Positions 1 through 5,997 of a stretch of DNA of 6,169 nt are shown piece by piece. Below the pieces are notes generated by a model, which had not been told where the DNA came from, did not search any database, and worked only from the letters and a program-made list of their open reading frames with translations. The translations under genes were made by a program, and so were the position numbers. The DNA lies in NCBI GenBank assembly GCA_913054445.1, contig CAJXIK010000122.1, positions 1 through 6,169 on the forward strand, read 5' to 3'. How positions within the stretch are numbered: the stretch's first letter is position 1; each line of letters starts with the position of its first letter. The DNA comes from an uncultured Bermanella sp. (GTDB taxonomy: Bacteria > Pseudomonadota > Gammaproteobacteria > Pseudomonadales > Oceanobacteraceae).

Positions 1-2
1 AT

Positions 3-1424
3 TTAAAACTTGGGAAAGCCACCACCGCCCATACCGGGTGGCATTCCGCCTCCTGGCAGGCCGCCCGGGCCACCGGCACCGCCCATGCCCTTCATGGCTC
101 CCATCATCTTGCGCATGCCGCCTTTACCCGACATTTTCTTCATCATCTTCTGCATCTGTTTGTGCTGTTTAAGCACGCGGTTGATTTCCTGAATACTGGT
201 ACCAGAACCGGCGGCGATGCGTTTCTTGCGGCTGCCGTTGATTTTGTCTGGGAAGCGGCGTTCCATGGGGGTCATGGAATTTATCACGGCTTCGGTCTGG
301 CCCATCTGCTTCTCGGCCACATCCATCTGATCGGCTTGGGCACCCATCTTACCCATGCCCGGCAGCTTATCCATCATGCCCATCAAGCCGCCCATGTTTT
401 TCATTTGCAGCAATTGATCGCGGAAATCTTCTAAATCGAAGCCTTTGCCTTTTTGCATTTTCTTGGCAAGTTTTTCTGCTTTCTTCTTGTCGACCTTGCG
501 CTCTACCTCTTCGATGAGGGAAAGCACGTCGCCCATGTCCAAGATGCGCGAGGCCACGCGGTCTGGGTGGAAGGGTTCGAGAGCGTCTACTTTCTCGCCC
601 ATACCCATAAACTTAAGGGGCTTGCCGGTGATGTGGCGCACCGACAATGCGGCACCCCCGCGGGCATCGCCATCGGCTTTGGCAAGAATCACACCGGTTA
701 GGGGCAAGGCTTCGTTGAAGGCCTTGGCGGTATTGGCGGCATCCTGCCCCGTCATGGCGTCCACCACGAAGAGGGTTTCAACCGGGTCGATGACCTTATG
801 CAGCTGCTGGATCTCGGCCATCATGGCTTCGTCTATCGCTAGGCGACCGGCGGTATCGACGATCAAGACATCGGCAAACTGCGTCTTGGCCTCGGCGATG
901 GCGGCACGGGCGATGTCCACTGGCTTTTGCGAATTATCAGAGGGGAAAAACTGCGCATCCACCTCCTTGGCCAGGGTTTCTAGCTGCTTGATGGCGGCGG
1001 GACGATAGACGTCGGCACTCACCACCATGACTTTTTTCTTTTCACGCTCTTTGAGGTAAAGCGCTAACTTGGCCACCGTAGTGGTCTTACCGGCACCCTG
1101 CAAACCGGCCATGAGGATCACCGCCGGTGGCTTGGCAGCTAGGTCGAGGCCTTCGTTGGCCTCACCCATGACCTGTTGCAGTTCTTCATGGACAATTTTA
1201 AGGAAGGCTTGGCCTGGGCTTAGGCTCTTCAGGACATCGCTGCCCACGGCACGCTCTTTTACCTGATTGACGAAGTCTTTCACCACAGGCAGGGCTACAT
1301 CGGCCTCTAATAAGGCCATGCGCACTTCGCGCAGGGTCGCCTTGATATTGTCTTCGCTAATTTTTGCTTTGCCGCTCATTGAGCGCAAAGCGCCGGTCAA
1401 GCGGTCTTGAAGGTTCTCAAACAT
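3..1424 (-). CDS. ffh: Signal recognition particle protein Ffh (SRP54 homologue)
   Basis: Ffh is the GTPase subunit of the bacterial signal recognition particle. It binds 4.5S RNA and signal sequences of nascent membrane proteins and docks on FtsY at the inner membrane. The 473-aa product is complete and somewhat longer than E. coli Ffh (about 453 aa). Visible in order: a helical N domain (about 1-90); a G domain with P-loop GLQGAGKTTT (107-116), DVYRPAA (138-144), DTAGR (190-194), an atypical G4 AKAD (248-251) where TKxD is normal, DGDARGG (251-257) and GMGEK (274-278); then a Met-rich M domain (about 330-435) with the RNA-binding stretch GSRKKRIAAGSG (397-408). The tail (about 445-473) is rich in Gly, Met and Pro. 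The ATG start is supported by GGA 7 nt upstream and by the MFENL N terminus usual for the family. It diverges from ypjD. rpsP usually lies downstream, which would be outside the window. Confidence 0.98.
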   Translation of the reverse strand: MFENLQDRLTGALRSMSGKAKISEDNIKATLREVRMALLEADVALPVVKDFVNQVKERAVGSDVLKSLSPGQAFLKIVHEELQQVMGEANEGLDLAAKPPAVILMAGLQGAGKTTTVAKLALYLKEREKKKVMVVSADVYRPAAIKQLETLAKEVDAQFFPSDNSQKPVDIARAAIAEAKTQFADVLIVDTAGRLAIDEAMMAEIQQLHKVIDPVETLFVVDAMTGQDAANTAKAFNEALPLTGVILAKADGDARGGAALSVRHITGKPLKFMGMGEKVDALEPFHPDRVASRILDMGDVLSLIEEVERKVDKKKAEKLAKKMQKGKGFDLEDFRDQLLQMKNMGGLMGMMDKLPGMGKMGAQADQMDVAEKQMGQTEAVINSMTPMERRFPDKINGSRKKRIAAGSGTSIQEINRVLKQHKQMQKMMKKMSGKGGMRKMMGAMKGMGGAGGPGGLPGGGMPPGMGGGGFPKF

Positions 1425-1441
1425 CTATACATCCGTCGCCA

Positions 1442-1456
1442 CAATGTGCACAATTG
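1442..1456. repeat. Imperfect palindrome at the predicted ffh transcription start
   Basis: The plus strand reads CAATGTGCACAATTG. The core TGTGCACA (1445-1452) is a perfect 8-bp palindrome. It is flanked by CAA and TTG arms that also pair if one A (1453) is bulged. It lies between the ffh -10 and start codon, where an operator or a short leader hairpin could act. Chance is possible for so short an element. Confidence 0.3.
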
Positions 1457-1462
1457 AGCGGC

Positions 1463-1491
1463 ATTATATAGGGAAGCGCGCAATAACTCAC
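1463..1491 (-). promoter_or_regulatory. Probable sigma70 promoter of ffh
   Basis: Reading the minus strand, a perfect -10 hexamer TATAAT lies at 1463-1468, within TATATAAT. The hexamer 17 nt upstream is GTGAGT (1486-1491), which matches TTGACA at only 3 of 6 positions. Transcription would begin near 1455, giving a leader of about 30 nt before the ffh ATG. The -10 is convincing; the -35 is weak. Confidence 0.55.
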
Positions 1492-1502
1492 TCTTATGTG
1501 AG
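1487..1502. repeat. Small dyad CTCAC-N6-GTGAG in the ffh/ypjD intergenic region
   Basis: Five-base arms CTCAC (1487-1491) and GTGAG (1498-1502) flank the 6-nt spacer TCTTAT. The dyad overlaps the weak ffh -35 and could be a protein site shared by the divergent genes. The arm order is the reverse of the CRP type TGTGA-N6-TCACA. I found no convincing plus-strand promoter for ypjD in the rest of this region. Confidence 0.25.
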
Positions 1503-1568
1503 GCGAATAATCATTAGCCAGCGCTGCCACCACAATAACACCACGCAAAACAGGGAAGCCCCATTCAC

Positions 1569-2369
1569 ATGGCCCAGTTGTTGGCGATCGTCGCCATTCT
1601 TCTATACCTATTTAGTACTTATCGCCAGTTATCCACCATTTACACGACTGCCAGCACCCGCCGCGGCGACGTGTTCGCCATGGGTGCTGCCGCCACCCTA
1701 TTGCATGGCATCAGCTGGTTAATGCCGGTCTTGCAGCAGGGCGCAGTGGTCTTCAGTTTATTCGGCGTGGCTTCATTGATCGCCCTAGTGATCAGCACTC
1801 TCATCATCGTCAGCGCCATTAAGAAACCGCTGGAGAACCTGTTTTTGGGCATCTTCCCCATGGCCGCGCTGCTATTGCTGCTTAACCTGCTGATGCCCTC
1901 CAACAGCCAGGCTAGCCCGCAATGGGGCCTTGGGGTGAGCAGCCATATCGTGCTCTCCATCGTGGCCTACAGCGTGCTGACCATCGCTGCATTTCAGGCG
2001 GTGATGCTGCTGATACAAAACCATCACCTCAAGCATAAGCGCCTGTCTGGCATCATGCGCATCCTGCCGCCCTTACAGACCATGGACCGCTTATTGTTTG
2101 AGATGCTCGGGGTCGGCACCCTGCTATTAAGCTTGGCCATCGCCTCCGGCTTCATCTTTTTGGACAACATATTTGCCCAGCACCTACTGCACAAGACGGT
2201 CTTCACCCTAATAGCCTGGGGCATATTGAGCTTCCTCATGTTTGCCCATTGGCGCTTCGGCTGGCGTGGCAATGTGGCCTCCAAATGGACCCTCACCGGC
2301 ACCGGATTTCTTATCTTGGCCTATTTTGGCAGTAAATTAGCGCTGGAAATCATCCTAAATAAGGCCTAG
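1569..2369 (+). CDS. ypjD: YpjD, CcsA-like multi-pass inner membrane protein
   Basis: This 266-aa protein belongs to the CcsA/CcmC-like cytochrome c assembly superfamily and resembles E. coli YpjD (about 263 aa), which is also encoded divergently from ffh. I count about eight hydrophobic segments (roughly 3-20, 36-58, 62-83, 90-110, 124-149, 179-199, 210-228, 241-258). Histidines H46, H126, H208 and H227 fall where CcsA-type proteins carry haem-ligand histidines; the C-terminal AHWRFGWRG (226-234) and LAYFGSK (250-256) match YpjD. The Trp-rich WWD haem-handling motif of true CcsA/CcmC/CcmF is absent and no other ccm genes are nearby. A role in cytochrome c maturation is therefore not established; haem binding is an inference. 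AGGGAAG (1552-1558) lies 10 nt before the ATG. corB follows after 76 bp and may be cotranscribed. Confidence 0.9.
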   Translation: MAQLLAIVAILLYLFSTYRQLSTIYTTASTRRGDVFAMGAAATLLHGISWLMPVLQQGAVVFSLFGVASLIALVISTLIIVSAIKKPLENLFLGIFPMAALLLLLNLLMPSNSQASPQWGLGVSSHIVLSIVAYSVLTIAAFQAVMLLIQNHHLKHKRLSGIMRILPPLQTMDRLLFEMLGVGTLLLSLAIASGFIFLDNIFAQHLLHKTVFTLIAWGILSFLMFAHWRFGWRGNVASKWTLTGTGFLILAYFGSKLALEIILNKA

Positions 2370-2439
2370 CAGCAGCCAACTTATATTAGGAATCATCGAG
2401 AAAAAGGTTTAGTCTTAGCCCATTATTGACCACTAGGCC
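2363..2439 (+). repeat. 7-bp inverted repeat bracketing the ypjD-corB gap
   Basis: GGCCTAG (2363-2369), which contains the ypjD stop codon, is an exact reverse complement of CTAGGCC (2433-2439), just upstream of the corB GTG start. The loop would be 63 nt. In mRNA this would pair the only Shine-Dalgarno-like bases of corB (TAGG, 2434-2437) with the end of ypjD and might couple their translation. A 7-base match over this distance could be chance. Confidence 0.25.
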
Positions 2440-2445
2440 CCTTTT

Positions 2446-3744
2446 GTGAGCGAGATCCCCCTCAGCGTACTATTTTTAGTGCTCTTCTTGATGATTATTT
2501 GTTCTGCATTTTTCTCCAGCTCTGAGACCGGCATGATGTCGCTCAATCGCTACCGCTTGCGCCACATGTCCAAAAAAGGGCATCGCGGCGCTAAGCGTGC
2601 CAGCAAGTTATTGCAGCGCACCGACCGCCTCATCGGCGTGATTCTCATCGGTAACAACTTTGTTAACATCGCCGCCGCGTCCATCAGCACCCTCATTGCT
2701 CAGCGTATCTGGGCGGACAACCCTGAGTTTGGCGTCACCATCGCCACTATCTTGTTAACCCTTGTGATCTTGATTTTTTCCGAGGTGACCCCCAAGACCA
2801 TCGCCGCCAATCACCCCGAAAAAATCGCCTTTCCTGCCAGCTACCTGTTAAGCCCGCTGCTATGGCTGCTCATGCCCTTTGTATGGGTGGTGAACGGCAT
2901 CGCCAACTTTATCATTCGCCTCAGCCGTTTAGAGATAGATCAAGGCAGCAAGGACTTACTGAGCACCGAAGAGTTTCGCACTCTGGTACAGCAAGCTGGG
3001 GCGGTGATTCCTCAGCGCCGCCAGCAGATGTTATTATCCATTTTGGATCTAGAAACCGTCCATGTGAACGATATTATGGTGCCTCGCAACGAAATTGTCG
3101 GCATCGACCTAGACGACAGCCTTCGCGACATCGAGGCCCAGCTACGCAACACGCAACATACTCGCCTGCCGGTGTGGAAGGGCGACGTCAACAACATGAT
3201 TGGTGTCTTGCACATGCGCAGCGCGGCCAAAGTACTGGCACAGGACGCGTTTAACAAGGCCGAGCTCATGCAGATCACCCTCGAACCCTATTTTATTCCC
3301 GAGACCGCACAGCTGCATAATCAGCTGTTTCATTTTCAAAGCGAGCAACGCCGTATCGCCATCGTGGTGGATGAATACGGTGAGGTACAAGGCATTGCCA
3401 CTTTGGAAGATATTCTGGAAGAAATCGTGGGTAACTTCACCACCGATGTGTCCACCGCCAGCCTAGATATTACTCCCCATCAAGATGGCAGCTTCATCAT
3501 CGACGGCACCATGACCGTTCGTGAATTAAACAAGGCACTGGCCTTCACCCTGCCCGTGGGAGGCCCTAAGACCTTCAGCGGCTTGATCATTGAAACCCTG
3601 GAGGCCATCCCCGAAAACAGCGTCTGTTTAAAAATTGACAGCTATCAAATAGAAATTTTAAAGGTGCGAATCAACACCATCGCCAGCGCCAGAATCACCC
3701 AAGTGAAGAGTAAGCCACCTCAAGATCAATACCTTACAGGATAA
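2446..3744 (+). CDS. corB: CorB/YfjD-type CNNM-CBS-CorC Mg2+ transport protein
   Basis: The 432-aa product is a full-length HlyC/CorC (CNNM) family protein, closest in my recollection to E. coli YfjD and Salmonella CorB, which are linked to Mg2+ efflux or homeostasis. An N-terminal CNNM (DUF21) domain has hydrophobic segments at about 5-23, 62-85, 97-112 and 127-158. It carries SSSETG (24-29), IGNNFVN (68-74) and SEVTPKT (112-118), where family members coordinate Mg2+. A pair of CBS domains (about 205-330) includes MVPRNEI (211-217) and DEYGEVQG (309-316), followed by EDILEEIVG (321-329). The C-terminal CorC_HlyC domain spans about 345-418. The start is GTG: an in-frame TAG at 2434-2436 blocks any upstream start, and SEIPLS leads directly into TM1. 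The Shine-Dalgarno is poor (TAGG, 8 nt away). The last 11 bp overlap the 3' end of purT. Confidence 0.95.
   Translation: MSEIPLSVLFLVLFLMIICSAFFSSSETGMMSLNRYRLRHMSKKGHRGAKRASKLLQRTDRLIGVILIGNNFVNIAAASISTLIAQRIWADNPEFGVTIATILLTLVILIFSEVTPKTIAANHPEKIAFPASYLLSPLLWLLMPFVWVVNGIANFIIRLSRLEIDQGSKDLLSTEEFRTLVQQAGAVIPQRRQQMLLSILDLETVHVNDIMVPRNEIVGIDLDDSLRDIEAQLRNTQHTRLPVWKGDVNNMIGVLHMRSAAKVLAQDAFNKAELMQITLEPYFIPETAQLHNQLFHFQSEQRRIAIVVDEYGEVQGIATLEDILEEIVGNFTTDVSTASLDITPHQDGSFIIDGTMTVRELNKALAFTLPVGGPKTFSGLIIETLEAIPENSVCLKIDSYQIEILKVRINTIASARITQVKSKPPQDQYLTG
3734..3744. other. Convergent 11-bp overlap of the corB and purT 3' ends
   Basis: The corB stop TAA is at 3742-3744 on the plus strand. The purT stop is read on the minus strand at 3734-3736. 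The last codons of each gene therefore share 11 bp. I see no GC hairpin followed by a T tract around this junction on either strand, so neither transcript has an obvious intrinsic terminator here. Confidence 0.9.
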
Positions 3745-4918
3745 TCTCAACGGCATCGGCACAACGATTGGCCAACTCTCTGGCGTGACTGGTGGTATCC
3801 CCACAGGCCAGTGCCACGCCCATGCGGCGCACGCCCTGCACCTCTGGCTTACCAAACAAGCGCAGCTGGGTATTGCCTATGCTTAGGGCATTTTCGAGGT
3901 TAGCAAACTGCACACACTGGCTTTCCCCGCTCACCAATAGCACGCTGCTGGCGGCGGCACTTAACTGCTTGATGCCAGGAATGGGCAACCCCAAGATGGC
4001 ACGCGCATGCAGGGCAAATTCGGATAGATCTTGGCTCACTAAGGTCACTAGGCCGGTATCGTGGGGGCGTGGTGAGACCTCGCTGAAGATGACTTCATCC
4101 CCTTTGACGAACAACTCCACCCCGAACAATCCCTTGCCGCCTAAGGCATCGGTGACGTTCTTGGCGATGTCTTGCGCAGCCGCCAAGGCCACCGCCGACA
4201 TGCCCTGGGGCTGCCAGGATTCCTGATAATCACCATTGGCCTGACGATGGCCGATGGGCTCACAGAACGAGGTGCCGTCACGGTGACGAATGGTGAGCAG
4301 GGTGATTTCAAAGTCGAAGTCCACGAAGCCCTCTACGATCACTTTGCCCTTGCCCGCGCGTCCACCCGCCTGCGCGTAACGCCACGCGGCGTCGGCATCG
4401 CCCTCGCTTTGCAACAAAGACTGGCCCTTGCCCGATGAACTCATGATGGGTTTCACCAAACACGGGTAGCCGATCTCGCGCAGGGCATCGTTATACTCGG
4501 TTTGGTTGGCGGCAAAGACATAGGCACCGGTTTTAATGCCCAGCTCTTCGGCGGCGAGGCGGCGAATGCCTTCGCGATTCATGGTGAGTTGGGTGGCCTT
4601 GGCAGTGGGGATGACGGTGAAGCCCTCTTGCTCTAGGGCAAACAGGGTCGCGGTGGCGATGGCCTCTATTTCAGGCACGATTAGGTCGGGTTGCTCCGCC
4701 TCGATCACCTTGCGCAAGGCATCGCCATCGAGCATATCCACCACATGGCTGCGGTGTGCCACCTGCATGGCGGGCGCATTGGCATAGCGGTCGACGGCGA
4801 TCACCTCGACCCCCAAGCGTTGCAGCTCGATGGCCACCTCTTTACCCAGTTCACCCGAACCGCACAATAACACTTTGGTGGCGGTCTTGGAGAGGGGCGT
4901 GCCTAACATGAGCGACAT
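3734..4918 (-). CDS. purT: Formate-dependent phosphoribosylglycinamide formyltransferase PurT
   Basis: PurT is the folate-independent GAR transformylase: it makes formyl phosphate from formate and ATP and formylates GAR in step three of cytosolic purine synthesis. The 394-aa length matches E. coli PurT (392 aa). The ATP-grasp architecture is complete: N-terminal GSGELGKE (20-27) and VPEIEAI (81-87) for substrate, LTMNREGIRRLAAEE (111-125), the ATP loop SSSGKGQS (160-167), metal-ligand region with E268 in FGVELF and E280 in SEVSPRPHDTG (279-289), and the C-terminal FGKP (355-358) with RR (364-365). Nothing catalytic looks missing. The first ATG is chosen because AAGG sits 7 nt upstream and the N terminus then aligns with E. 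coli; a second in-frame ATG lies at codon 4. It sits 47 bp downstream of the DUF1289 gene. I see no PurR-type box upstream. Confidence 0.98.
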   Translation of the reverse strand: MSLMLGTPLSKTATKVLLCGSGELGKEVAIELQRLGVEVIAVDRYANAPAMQVAHRSHVVDMLDGDALRKVIEAEQPDLIVPEIEAIATATLFALEQEGFTVIPTAKATQLTMNREGIRRLAAEELGIKTGAYVFAANQTEYNDALREIGYPCLVKPIMSSSGKGQSLLQSEGDADAAWRYAQAGGRAGKGKVIVEGFVDFDFEITLLTIRHRDGTSFCEPIGHRQANGDYQESWQPQGMSAVALAAAQDIAKNVTDALGGKGLFGVELFVKGDEVIFSEVSPRPHDTGLVTLVSQDLSEFALHARAILGLPIPGIKQLSAAASSVLLVSGESQCVQFANLENALSIGNTQLRLFGKPEVQGVRRMGVALACGDTTSHARELANRCADAVEIIL

Positions 4919-4925
4919 ATAACAG

Positions 4926-4929
4926 CCTT
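4926..4929 (-). promoter_or_regulatory. Ribosome binding site of purT
   Basis: AAGG on the minus strand lies 7 nt before the ATG at 4918. This favours the first ATG over the one at codon 4. It sits in a short gap that also contains a T7-G5 homopolymer junction (plus strand, 4938-4949 region). Confidence 0.6.
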
Positions 4930-4965
4930 AAGATTTATTTTTTTGGGGGTGGGATATTGCAGACA

Positions 4966-5178
4966 TTAAATTGAAATGACATTGCCGGAGGCCTGCTCGC
5001 GCTTGGCCACGTCTTTGAGTACCGCGCGCTTCTGCTCGTTATTCAGCTCGCCCCATAGGGTGATCTCGTGGCCGGTGCGGTAACAACCGATGCACACATC
5101 GTTTTCATCTAGGGCGCACAGAGATACACAGGGTGACTTCACCACACCGCGGGTGCCTTGTTTTACTGCCGTCATCAT
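4966..5178 (-). CDS. DUF1289 family four-cysteine small protein
   Basis: This 70-aa protein matches the DUF1289 pattern: SPCVSLC (15-21) then VCIGCYRT (28-35), which gives cysteines C17, C21, C29 and C32 (C-x3-C-x7-C-x2-C), followed by the typical W and a helix EQKRAVLKDVAKRE (48-61). The cysteines suggest a metal site, Zn or Fe-S; members are often annotated as Fe-S proteins, but I know of no proven function. No signal peptide or membrane segment is visible, so it should be cytosolic. Two tandem ATGs (5178 and 5175) open the frame. GAG lies 4 nt from the first and 7 nt from the second, so initiation at the second (69 aa) is equally plausible. It lies 59 bp after nudL and 47 bp before purT, all on the same strand. 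Confidence 0.85.
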   Translation of the reverse strand: MMTAVKQGTRGVVKSPCVSLCALDENDVCIGCYRTGHEITLWGELNNEQKRAVLKDVAKREQASGNVISI

Positions 5179-5208
5179 CTAACTCAACATTACAATATTT
5201 GTGGTTGC

Positions 5209-5245
5209 GGCAGTTACCCCCTGCGGGGCCACTGCCATTATTTTT
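5209..5245 (+). terminator. Hairpin followed by a T-rich tract, between nudL and the DUF1289 gene
   Basis: Arms GGCAGT (5209-5214) and ACTGCC (5231-5236) enclose a 2x2 internal loop and a second stem CCCC/GGGG (5217-5220 with 5225-5228) capped by CTGC. On the plus strand it is followed by ATTATTTTT (5237-5245), the layout of an intrinsic terminator. On the minus strand the hairpin starts 1 nt after the nudL stop but has no T tract after it, so there it would act only as an mRNA 3' stabiliser or weak attenuator between nudL and the DUF1289 gene. The T tract coincides with the last Lys codon and stop of nudL, so it could be incidental. Confidence 0.5.
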
Positions 5246-5828
5246 GAATGCGCTCGCTCATGTCACCCAAGTGCAGCTCCAGATCGGCATCATAGAAGCG
5301 GTTGAGCAGCTCGGCTAACATCATGGCGGTTAATCCCCAGATAGTGTAACCCTGAAAATACCACCTAGGCCCGCGAAAACTGCCAAAGTGGTCTATTTGA
5401 TCTGGCTGGCCATCTAAGAAAAAACTCAGCGGCACGCGAAAGATACCTTCGATCTCCCGTGAATCGGTGTTCAGTTCGATGTCTGCCGGCACGATGCCGA
5501 GTATTGGCGTCACTAAGAAGCCAAAGCGGGAGATGACCTCGTCTAGGGGGCCTACCACGCGCACCTGTTTTGGATCTAGGCCCACCTCTTCATGGGCCTC
5601 ACGCAGCGCCGTGGCGATGACATCAAAATCGCCCGCCTCGGCCTTGCCACCGGGGAAAGCCACCTCCCCTTTATGGGTGGGCATCTGACTCGACCTTAGG
5701 GTAAGGATGACCTCTGGGTCCTGCTGATCGGTGATGGCCACTAATACCGATGCCCGTGCCAATTCATGATGCGATAACACTCTGGGCTGGTGTGCGGCGA
5801 CACCCTCTATTAATGACGTTAACGACAT
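5238..5828 (-). CDS. nudL: NudL-type CoA pyrophosphatase (Nudix hydrolase)
   Basis: NudL family enzymes hydrolyse CoA and derivatives to 3',5'-ADP and phosphopantetheine in the cytosol. The 196-aa product is near the usual length. The CoA-specific UPF0035 region precedes the Nudix box: LTLRSSQMPTHKGEVAFPGG (42-61) has the expected R45, G54 and FPGG spacing but Pro50 where the signature has Arg. The Nudix helix REAHEEVGL (76-84) retains the metal-binding glutamates. GPLDEVISRFG (93-103) and the C-terminal YTIWGLTAMMLAELLN (161-176) are typical of the family. A longer frame can be opened at a TTG (5843), but that TTG overlaps GGAGGT (5836-5841), an excellent Shine-Dalgarno 7 nt before ATG 5828, so the ATG is the better start. 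It is the probable first gene of a nudL-DUF1289-purT unit. Family is secure; substrate is inferred. Confidence 0.93.
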   Translation of the reverse strand: MSLTSLIEGVAAHQPRVLSHHELARASVLVAITDQQDPEVILTLRSSQMPTHKGEVAFPGGKAEAGDFDVIATALREAHEEVGLDPKQVRVVGPLDEVISRFGFLVTPILGIVPADIELNTDSREIEGIFRVPLSFFLDGQPDQIDHFGSFRGPRWYFQGYTIWGLTAMMLAELLNRFYDADLELHLGDMSERIQK

Positions 5829-5835
5829 ACAAGCG

Positions 5836-5841
5836 ACCTCC
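5836..5841 (-). promoter_or_regulatory. Strong Shine-Dalgarno of nudL, which decides its start
   Basis: GGAGGT is read on the minus strand, with 7 nt between it and the ATG at 5828. It is the best ribosome binding site in the window. It rules against the upstream TTG (5843), which would place this motif inside the coding sequence. Confidence 0.8.
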
Positions 5842-5887
5842 AAGTCCTGCTTATTTTAACCAATTAGACCCTGAGCGGATATAGGCA

Positions 5888-5984
5888 CGCTTTTACTATG
5901 GCAGCAGACCCCGCCAAAAAGCGCACTCGGGTCACATATTATTAACCTAACTTATAAGAGTTTGGTCTTAATTTCGCTTTTTTT
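5888..5984. repeat. Nested inverted repeats around A and T tracts upstream of nudL
   Basis: AAAAAGCG (5916-5923) can pair with CGCTTTT upstream (5888-5894; the stem is extended by TGGC 5899-5902 with GCCA 5913-5916). It can instead pair with CGCTTTTTTT downstream (5975-5984). The two pairings are mutually exclusive. Between the arms, CCTAACT and AGTTTGG (5946-5952 and 5959-5965) form a further hairpin with one mismatch around TATAAG. On the plus strand the last arm runs into a T7 tract. This resembles an antiterminator/terminator choice, but the 51-nt loop and AT-rich stems make it uncertain. Confidence 0.3.
5890..5917 (-). promoter_or_regulatory. Weak candidate promoter for nudL
   Basis: On the minus strand TTGGCG (5912-5917) and TAAAAG (5890-5895) are 16 nt apart, each matching its consensus at 4 of 6 positions. 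Transcription would start near 5883, leaving a leader of about 55 nt. An alternative -10, TAAAAT (5853-5858), lies closer to the gene but lacks a good -35. Neither is strong. Confidence 0.25.
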
Positions 5985-5997
5985 ATCGCCAATTTTC

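Noticed and set aside
10..192. Proline-rich 60-codon plus-strand ORF at the window start
   Set aside because: It is the antisense reading of the Gly/Met-rich Ffh tail, which explains its Pro-rich sequence.
445..1008. 187-codon plus-strand ORF opposite ffh
   Set aside because: It is fully antisense to conserved Ffh G-domain codons, has low-complexity Ser/Ala/Arg composition and no recognisable domain; it is a shadow of codon bias.
1487..1502. CRP-binding site in the ffh/ypjD intergenic region
   Set aside because: The arms are CTCAC-N6-GTGAG, the reverse order of the CRP consensus TGTGA-N6-TCACA.
2862..3254. 130-codon plus-strand ORF in another frame within corB
   Set aside because: The corB frame contains the conserved CNNM and CBS motifs across the same bases; the alternate frame is Arg/His/Ser-rich shadow sequence.
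3792..4226. 144-codon plus-strand ORF opposite purT
   Set aside because: It lies entirely within conserved purT on the other strand and resembles no protein family I know.
4938..4953. Terminator or G-quadruplex at the T7-G5-T-G3 run before purT
   Set aside because: No hairpin precedes the T run on the plus strand and only two G runs are present, so neither structure is supported; it is merely a homopolymer-rich gap.
5829..5843. Five extra N-terminal codons of nudL from a TTG start
   Set aside because: The TTG overlaps the GGAGGT Shine-Dalgarno of the ATG at 5828, so the extension is the ribosome site and not coding.
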